A stretch of 64,000 bases of DNA from assembly GCF_000506985.1 (NCBI RefSeq), contig NZ_KI650981.1, positions 357,122 to 421,121 of the forward strand. Direction: 5' to 3'. The position numbers and the translations under genes are program-made. The notes below the pieces were generated by a model. The model was not told the origin of the DNA. It saw only the letters and a program-made list of their open reading frames with translations, and searched no databases. Shown here in pieces: positions 61,413 to 64,000 of the stretch (within the stretch, counting starts at the first letter, position 1; every line of letters starts with the position of its first letter). The stretch is from Advenella kashmirensis W13003 (GTDB lineage: Bacteria; Pseudomonadota; Gammaproteobacteria; Burkholderiales; Burkholderiaceae_B).

Positions 61413-62393
61413 ATGCAGCACACTTTCAAGATTTCGTTGCTGGTCAAAATCTGCTTTCTGACGATGTCGATGCTGGTGTCAGCGGCTGCGCAGGCCTGGC
61501 CCGATCGCGCTCTGAAAATGATTGTGCCGTTTCCTGCGGGCGGCATCAATGATACGGTTGCCAGGCTGACCGCGAGTTACCTGGGAGACGAATTGGGTAC
61601 GAGCATTATCGTGGAAAACCGGGGTGGCGCAGGGGGAACGATTGGCACGACGGTCGCTGCCGGCAGTCCGGCCGATGGCTATACTATTTTGCTGGGCGCA
61701 AGCAGCACGATTGCTGTCGCTCCCAATCTTTATAAGGAGCTGGGCTACGATCCCGAAACCGATCTGGTTGCATTGGGGGGCATCGGTTCGGCGGCCAGTC
61801 TGTTGGTTGTCGCCTCCAATGCCAAATGGCACTCATTGAGCGAATTGGTGACGGTAGGCCGGCAGTCGCCAGGCAAGGTCAATTATGGTTCCGCAGGCGC
61901 CGGAACCAGTCATCACGTCAAGACGGAATTGCTGCAGCAGCGTACGGGTGCCAAATGGACACATGTTCCATACCGAGGCGGCGCGCCGGCCATGACGGAC
62001 CTGATGGGCGGACAAATCGATTTTCTGCTGGAACCCTTGCCCACCGCCTTGCCTTACGTTGAATCCGGGCGCGTCAGGGCTCTGGGCGTGACAACACTGG
62101 AACGCGCGCCCATGTTGCCGGATGTCAGGACGTTTGACGAACAGGGGATCAGCGGATACGATGCGACGCTCTGGTTCGGCCTGTTTGCCCCCGCAGGCGT
62201 GGACGAGGCCATCTCACGGCGCATTGCCGATGCCTTGCGGCGGGTATTTTCCCGCGAGGCTGTCAGGCAGGATTTCGAAAAACGCGGAGTGAGTGTCTAT
62301 ACGGAACCCCAGGCCCGATTCCAGACTTTCGTTGCGTCGGAAATCAGGCGTTGGGGAGACGTTGTCCGCAAGGCAGGCATCCCGATGCAATGA
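61413..62393 (+). CDS. Bug/TctC-type substrate-binding protein next to the aldolase
   Basis: The 326-residue receptor has a signal peptide ending SAAAQA and mature WPDRALKMIVPFPAGGINDT, VENRGGAGGTIGTTVAAGSP and ADGYTILLGAS blocks. AAGGAGATATC precedes the ATG. It lies downstream of the RraA-like gene in the same direction and converges with acnA 20 bases on. It probably binds a di- or tricarboxylate that the aldolase pathway consumes. Confidence 0.9.
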   Translation: MQHTFKISLLVKICFLTMSMLVSAAAQAWPDRALKMIVPFPAGGINDTVARLTASYLGDELGTSIIVENRGGAGGTIGTTVAAGSPADGYTILLGASSTIAVAPNLYKELGYDPETDLVALGGIGSAASLLVVASNAKWHSLSELVTVGRQSPGKVNYGSAGAGTSHHVKTELLQQRTGAKWTHVPYRGGAPAMTDLMGGQIDFLLEPLPTALPYVESGRVRALGVTTLERAPMLPDVRTFDEQGISGYDATLWFGLFAPAGVDEAISRRIADALRRVFSREAVRQDFEKRGVSVYTEPQARFQTFVASEIRRWGDVVRKAGIPMQ

Positions 62394-62413
62394 GCGGGGT
62401 GCAAGCGATAGAC

Positions 62414-64000
62414 TCAATCCAGAAGGTTGCGCAGAACGTATTGCATAATGCCGCCGTGGCGATAGTACTCGGCCTCGCTGGGGGTGTCGATGCGCACGAT
62501 CGCCTCGAATTGCACATCGCCCGCACGCACCTGAACCGTGGCGGGAATCGTATCCTGGTTCAGCGCGACCACACCCGTAATATCAAAGGTTTCTTCGCCG
62601 GTCAGCCCCAGGGTGGTTGCGGTTTGTCCTTCGGGAAATTGCAGGGGTAACACGCCCATGCCCAGCAAATTGGAGCGGTGGATACGCTCATAGGACTCGG
62701 CCAGCACCGCGCGCACGCCAAGCAGCATGGTGCCCTTGGCTGCCCAGTCGCGAGACGAACCGGAGCCGTATTCCTTGCCGGCCAGAATGACCAACGGTAC
62801 GCCAGCCGCCAGGTAGGCGCGCGACGCTTCGTAGATGCTCGTGACCGGCGCATCGCTGCGCGTGAAGTCCCGCGTCAGGCCTCCTTCGGTGCCCGGCGCC
62901 AGTTGGTTGCGCAGGCGCACATTGGCAAAGGTACCGCGGATCATCACTTCATGATTGCCGCGCCGCGATCCGTATGAGTTGAAGTCTTTGGGCGCGATGC
63001 CCTGGGCGGTCAGGTAGGCTGCTGCAGGCGAATTTCTGGCTATGGAGCCGGCGGGGCTGATGTGATCAGTGGTGACCGAATCGCCTAGTTTCGCCAGCAC
63101 TCTTGCGCCGGCGATGTCAGTCACGGGAGCGGGGCTGCGCGGCATGTCCTCGAAGTAAGGCGGCTTGCGCGCGTAGGTGGACGCGTCGTCCCATTCAAAA
63201 ATCTGCCCTTGCGGCGTGGGCAGCGAGCGCCAGCGGCCATCGCCTGCAAACACATCGGCATAGCCGCGCGTATACATATCCGATTCGATAGAAGCGTCGA
63301 CAACCTGCTGAACGTCGCTGGCTGCAGGCCAGATATCTTTCAGGTAGACGTCCTGGCCGTCTTTGCCCTGGCCGAGCGGCTGGCTGAACAAATCGATGTC
63401 CATCGTGCCGGCCAGAGCATAGGCCACAACCAGCGGCGGCGACATCAGGTAGTTCATCTTGACTTCGGCATGGATGCGGCCTTCGAAGTTTCGATTTCCC
63501 GATAGCACCGATACGACAGACAGGTCATTTTCATTGATCGCCTGGCTGACTTCGGGAATCAGCGGACCCGAGTTGCCGATACAGGTTGTACAGCCGTATC
63601 CCACAAGGTTAAAGCCCAACGCTTCGAGATAAGGCGTAAGCCCGGCCCGTTCGTAGTAATCGGTCACGACTCGGGAGCCTGGGGCCAGACTGGTCTTGAC
63701 CCACGGACGGCGGTGCAGTCCTTTTTCCACGGCATTCTTTGCCAGAAGGGCGGCCGCCATCATGACTGTGGGGTTGGAGGTATTCGTACAGGAAGTAATC
63801 GCTGCGATGACGACAGAACCATGATCGATATTGCAGCGCGTGCCGTCGCTTAGCACGATCGGGATCGGATCTCGTTGACGGCGCTGGCCGGTAGTCGCAC
63901 CCTCGGTGTGGTCGGTCGGTTGCATGGCGCGCTCTGGCGCGTCGCCGTATGATGGTGGATCAGAGGCCGGAAACGATTCGTCCACCGCTTTGTCATATCC
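62414..64000 (-). CDS. acnA: Aconitate hydratase AcnA, partial (C-terminal 528 residues)
   Basis: The C-terminal 528 residues of an AcnA/IRP-type aconitase are present; the N-terminus lies beyond base 64000. Three [4Fe-4S] cysteines are visible in [12 protein letters not shown] and [12 protein letters not shown], with [36 protein letters not shown] and [16 protein letters not shown] in the substrate site. The linker before the cluster contains [11 protein letters not shown], a motif better known from small bacterial proteins. It interconverts citrate and isocitrate in the TCA cycle; 2-methyl-aconitate activity cannot be excluded. Confidence 0.92.
   Translation of the reverse strand, partial: GYDKAVDESFPASDPPSYGDAPERAMQPTDHTEGATTGQRRQRDPIPIVLSDGTRCNIDHGSVVIAAITSCTNTSNPTVMMAAALLAKNAVEKGLHRRPWVKTSLAPGSRVVTDYYERAGLTPYLEALGFNLVGYGCTTCIGNSGPLIPEVSQAINENDLSVVSVLSGNRNFEGRIHAEVKMNYLMSPPLVVAYALAGTMDIDLFSQPLGQGKDGQDVYLKDIWPAASDVQQVVDASIESDMYTRGYADVFAGDGRWRSLPTPQGQIFEWDDASTYARKPPYFEDMPRSPAPVTDIAGARVLAKLGDSVTTDHISPAGSIARNSPAAAYLTAQGIAPKDFNSYGSRRGNHEVMIRGTFANVRLRNQLAPGTEGGLTRDFTRSDAPVTSIYEASRAYLAAGVPLVILAGKEYGSGSSRDWAAKGTMLLGVRAVLAESYERIHRSNLLGMGVLPLQFPEGQTATTLGLTGEETFDITGVVALNQDTIPATVQVRAGDVQFEAIVRIDTPSEAEYYRHGGIMQYVLRNLLD

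Noticed and set aside
1-64000. Mobile elements, CRISPR arrays, prophage or integration sites
   Set aside because: No transposase, integrase, terminal inverted repeats, regularly spaced repeats or tRNA genes were seen.

Overview
The window looks like a chromosomal segment of a betaproteobacterium of the order Burkholderiales, family Alcaligenaceae. The evidence is the boxR/boxCBA benzoyl-CoA cluster with a linked Liv-type ABC transporter, at least five Bug/TctC-type periplasmic receptors scattered among catabolic operons, many LysR/IclR/GntR regulators, and moderate GC content. An Advenella-like genome fits better than a GC-rich Bordetella, but the genus is an inference. I see no rRNA, tRNA, CRISPR array, insertion sequence or prophage. 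The window is cut in an mmsA-type aldehyde dehydrogenase on the left and an acnA-type aconitase on the right.

Layout. 1-8.2 kb: partial methylmalonate-semialdehyde dehydrogenase and an amino-acid-type binding protein facing a LysR regulator; then a dienelactone hydrolase, an L,D-transpeptidase/MepK-like cell-wall pair, a 3-hydroxyacyl-CoA/carnitine dehydrogenase-like enzyme, a GNAT acetyltransferase and a small methyltransferase. 8.2-23 kb: benzoate catabolism in two divergent operons. Leftward: a DUF4863 protein, benzoate-CoA ligase, binding protein, livHMGF, a second binding protein and a beta-keto acid cleavage enzyme. Rightward: boxR, boxC, boxB, boxA, ending at an intrinsic terminator. 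TGCA-N6-TGCA operators sit at both control points. 23-38 kb: hydantoinase/oxoprolinase genes hyuB-hyuA beside a Bug receptor; a MaoC/CitE-like/CoA-transferase/Bug operon with its IclR regulator and a perfect operator palindrome; and a LysR-flanked operon of enoyl-CoA hydratase, CoA-transferase, thioesterase, aminotransferase and RidA.

38-42 kb: a FecBCD-type ABC transporter whose last gene encodes a ModA-like protein that cannot carry a signal peptide, with a large palindrome in front of the operon that resembles a molybdate (ModE) box. 42-52 kb: proC, a GntR regulator, a DctA-type symporter with an FAD oxidoreductase, an amidohydrolase with a Bug receptor, and an IclR regulator divergent from a TauD-type dioxygenase/Bug operon. 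The same 16-base GTATAC-centred sequence lies before both the FAD oxidoreductase and the amidohydrolase. 52-64 kb: an MFS transporter, a GcvA-like LysR regulator, a polar amino-acid ABC operon ending in a 2-oxoglutarate/Fe(II)-type oxygenase, an aspartate-dehydrogenase-like enzyme, a second GcvA-like regulator divergent from an RraA-like aldolase plus Bug receptor, and the aconitase.

The segment reads as a row of small, separately regulated import-and-degrade modules for aromatic and organic acids feeding acyl-CoA and TCA metabolism. The best-supported system is benzoate uptake, CoA activation, aerobic benzoyl-CoA epoxidation and ring cleavage under BoxR. Substrates of most other modules cannot be read from sequence alone.
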